This document shows positions 62,666 through 64,000 of a DNA stretch of 64,000 nucleotides, piece by piece. The position numbers and the translations under genes were made by a program. The stretch is from Paratractidigestivibacter faecalis. GTDB taxonomy: Bacteria > Actinomycetota > Coriobacteriia > Coriobacteriales > Atopobiaceae. Below the pieces are notes generated by a model. That model made no database searches. It worked only from the letters and a program-made list of their open reading frames with translations, and was not told where the DNA came from. How positions within the stretch are numbered: position 1 is the stretch's first letter; every line of letters begins with the position of its first letter. The DNA lies in NCBI RefSeq assembly GCF_003416765.1, contig NZ_QSNG01000001.1, positions 1,204,742 through 1,268,741 on the forward strand, read 5' to 3'.

Positions 62666-62757
62666 CGGGGGGTTAAGGGGCAACTTCGGTCCCCAAATTG
62701 GCTCGCCTCGTCAGCAATATGAACTGCACCCCAAAACTTGGACGGCTTAAATAAGAA

Positions 62758-63669
62758 CTACGCCGCAAGGGACTGTCTCCGGAACTCCTCCGGGGTCAGT
62801 CCCTTCAGTTTAACCTGGCGCCTCCTCGTGTTCCAATGGACCACGAAGTCGTCGAGGTCCGCCTTGAAGGACTCGAAGTCCGGCCACGTCCTTCCACGGA
62901 AGAACTCGTCCTTGATGTGGCCGAACACCTGCTCCGTCGCGCCGTTGTCGATGCAGTTGCCCTTCCGGGACATGCTCTGCACCACGCCGGCCTCCTCCAA
63001 CCGCCTGCACCAACCGGCCTGCTGGTACTGCCAGCCCATGTCCGAGTGCAGGATCGGCCTGGAGCCCTTGGGCTTCTTGGACACGAGCTGGTCGAGCAGC
63101 TCGTGCTGCTGAGCCATGTTGGGGTGCAGCGACGTGGACCAGGCGACGATCTCCTTGCTGCCGAAGTCGTAGACCGGCGCGAAGTAGGCCTTGCCCCAGG
63201 GCTGCTTGAACTCGGTGACGTCGGTGCCCATCTTTTCCCACGGCCCGTCGGCGGCGAAGTCCCTGCCGATGACGTTCTCGAAGGTCTTTCCGACCTTGCC
63301 CCTGTACGAGTTGTACCTGTGGTAGTCGGTCTCGCGGCGGATCCCGCAGCTGATGCCCATCTCGCGCATCATCTTCAGCGTCGTCTTGTAGGCTATGCGC
63401 ACGCCCTGCTCGGCGCGCAGGCACATGGCGATCTGCCTGTGGCCGCACCCGTTGGCGGTGCGCGAGAATATCTCGGCGGCGGCCTCCCAGAGCTCGGGCC
63501 TGGTGGGAGCCTTCGGGTGCGACAGCGCGTAGTAGTAGCTGGACCGGGCCATGCCGGCGCACTCCAGCAGGCGCCCCAGCCCGTGCCCCTCTTCGCGCAG
63601 GACCCTCACGGCCTCGACCTTCGCCCTGGTCAGAGCCCGTCCCTCTCGACCAGGGCACGCAATTTTTTT
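62758..63669 (-). CDS. IS3 family transposase OrfB, second copy
   Basis: Read in the -1 frame from the A7 run (63669-63663 on the minus strand). Sequence appears identical to the OrfB at 33450-34361, with the same intact DDE residues. Confidence 0.92.
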   Translation of the reverse strand, partial: KKIACPGREGRALTRAKVEAVRVLREEGHGLGRLLECAGMARSSYYYALSHPKAPTRPELWEAAAEIFSRTANGCGHRQIAMCLRAEQGVRIAYKTTLKMMREMGISCGIRRETDYHRYNSYRGKVGKTFENVIGRDFAADGPWEKMGTDVTEFKQPWGKAYFAPVYDFGSKEIVAWSTSLHPNMAQQHELLDQLVSKKPKGSRPILHSDMGWQYQQAGWCRRLEEAGVVQSMSRKGNCIDNGATEQVFGHIKDEFFRGRTWPDFESFKADLDDFVVHWNTRRRQVKLKGLTPEEFRRQSLAA

Positions 63670-64000
63670 AGGTAGGCCACCTCGGTCTCGAGCCTTCGGC
63701 AGCGCTCCTCGAGCTCCTCCTCGCGGGTCCGCGGCCTCGCCTTGGAACCGCTCGGCCGGCCCTTGGGCCTCGGGCGCAGGGCCTCCGCGCCGCCCCGGCG
63801 GTATAGCGCGCACCACTTCTTGAGCGGCGACATCGACATTATGCCGAACGCCGCCATCGCCTCGGCCTTCGTCATGCCGCCGTCGACCACGGCGGAGGCT
63901 GCGGCGACCTTCTGCTCGTATGTGTACCTGGCCTGCTTGCCGTCCATGGATAGCAGCACCCCGCTTCCGAACGACCGGTATACGCAGAGCCATTGTCTCA
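63630..64000 (-). CDS. IS3 family transposase OrfA, second copy, N-terminus outside window
   Basis: C-terminal three quarters of OrfA as in copy 1; one residue differs (Tyr-Thr-Tyr against Tyr-Ala-Tyr). The start, expected near 64121, is beyond the window. Confidence 0.9.
   Translation of the reverse strand, partial: RQWLCVYRSFGSGVLLSMDGKQARYTYEQKVAAASAVVDGGMTKAEAMAAFGIMSMSPLKKWCALYRRGGAEALRPRPKGRPSGSKARPRTREEELEERCRRLETEVAYLKKLRALVERDGL

Larger units (their letters stand above)
62720..64000 (-). mobile_element. IS3 family (IS150-like) insertion sequence, second copy, cut by window
   Basis: Starts with the same TGAACTGCACC end as the copy at 33412 and is collinear with it at an offset of 29308. 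The only difference noticed is a GCG to GTG change (Ala to Thr in OrfA, near 63921). About 165 bp including the right end lie outside. The left flank ends CAGCAATA, close to the CAGCAAC flank of copy 1. Confidence 0.93.

Noticed and set aside
34858-62719. Composite transposon between the two IS copies
   Set aside because: The interior holds housekeeping genes (uvrB, coaE, aroG) and the same GC and 9-mer pattern as outside; better seen as independent insertions.

Overview
The window is a high-GC (roughly two-thirds G+C), densely packed bacterial chromosome segment. Gene content and order point to Actinomycetota, most probably class Coriobacteriia (an Olsenella/Atopobiaceae-like organism). The pointers are a division cluster mraZ-rsmH-ftsL-ftsI, a full-length fusion of HisZ to a short-form HisG, a C69 dipeptidase, and Tat-lipoprotein GH3 glycosidases paired with AgrC/AgrA-like two-component systems. 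The genus is inferred from family knowledge; no rRNA or other decisive marker is present.

Layout. 1-4 kb: start of the division/cell-wall cluster read leftwards (mraZ, rsmH, ftsL, penicillin-binding protein cut by the window edge). 4.4-11.3 kb, all leftward: xerD-type recombinase, pyrG, an amidohydrolase, a methyltransferase with an apparent internal deletion, an FMN split-barrel protein and two membrane proteins. 11.5-18.6 kb: histidine operon hisZG-D-C-B-H-A-F with mostly 4-bp overlaps, a perfect palindrome just upstream, and no hisI/hisE. 18.7-25.6 kb, leftward: murJ, ybaK, uvrA with an SOS-like box, a metallo-beta-lactamase-fold hydrolase and a YhcH protein. 25.8-29.1 kb, rightward: ABC exporter pair. 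29.2-33.2 kb: small accessory genes (a 24-codon remnant, yaiI, two GNATs, a 5'-truncated Gfo/Idh/MocA dehydrogenase, a HAD phosphatase) among large intergenic inverted repeats. 33.4-34.9 kb: an IS3/IS150-type element inserted in a hairpin loop; a second nearly identical copy runs off the right end from 62.7 kb.

34.9-49.6 kb: DAHP synthase, dipeptidase, a lone PTS IIB, a lipase-like protein, uvrB with an SOS-like box, a DUF4143 ATPase, a TPR protein, a lytic transglycosylase, coaE, a SsuABC-like importer and an FHA fragment. 50.3-60 kb holds two versions of one module: a secreted GH3 glycosidase with a LytTR response regulator and a GHKL sensor kinase. Their terminators are identical and they share an upstream motif. 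60.2-62.7 kb: a zinc alcohol dehydrogenase and an M20 peptidase.

Signals not explained by genes. (1) The 9-mer GGCGAGAAG or its complement was found about 36 times by eye where about one is expected. It is balanced between strands, dense between genes, and several times forms the arms of hairpins, like a DNA-uptake-type or other genome-wide signal. (2) Two intergenic elements (29851-30073, 49651-49914) each carry four ~25-bp units, two direct at exactly 40-bp spacing followed by two inverted at exactly 40-bp spacing. (3) Several long hairpins, one with 28-bp perfect arms, lie at gene ends. All counts were made by reading and should be recomputed.
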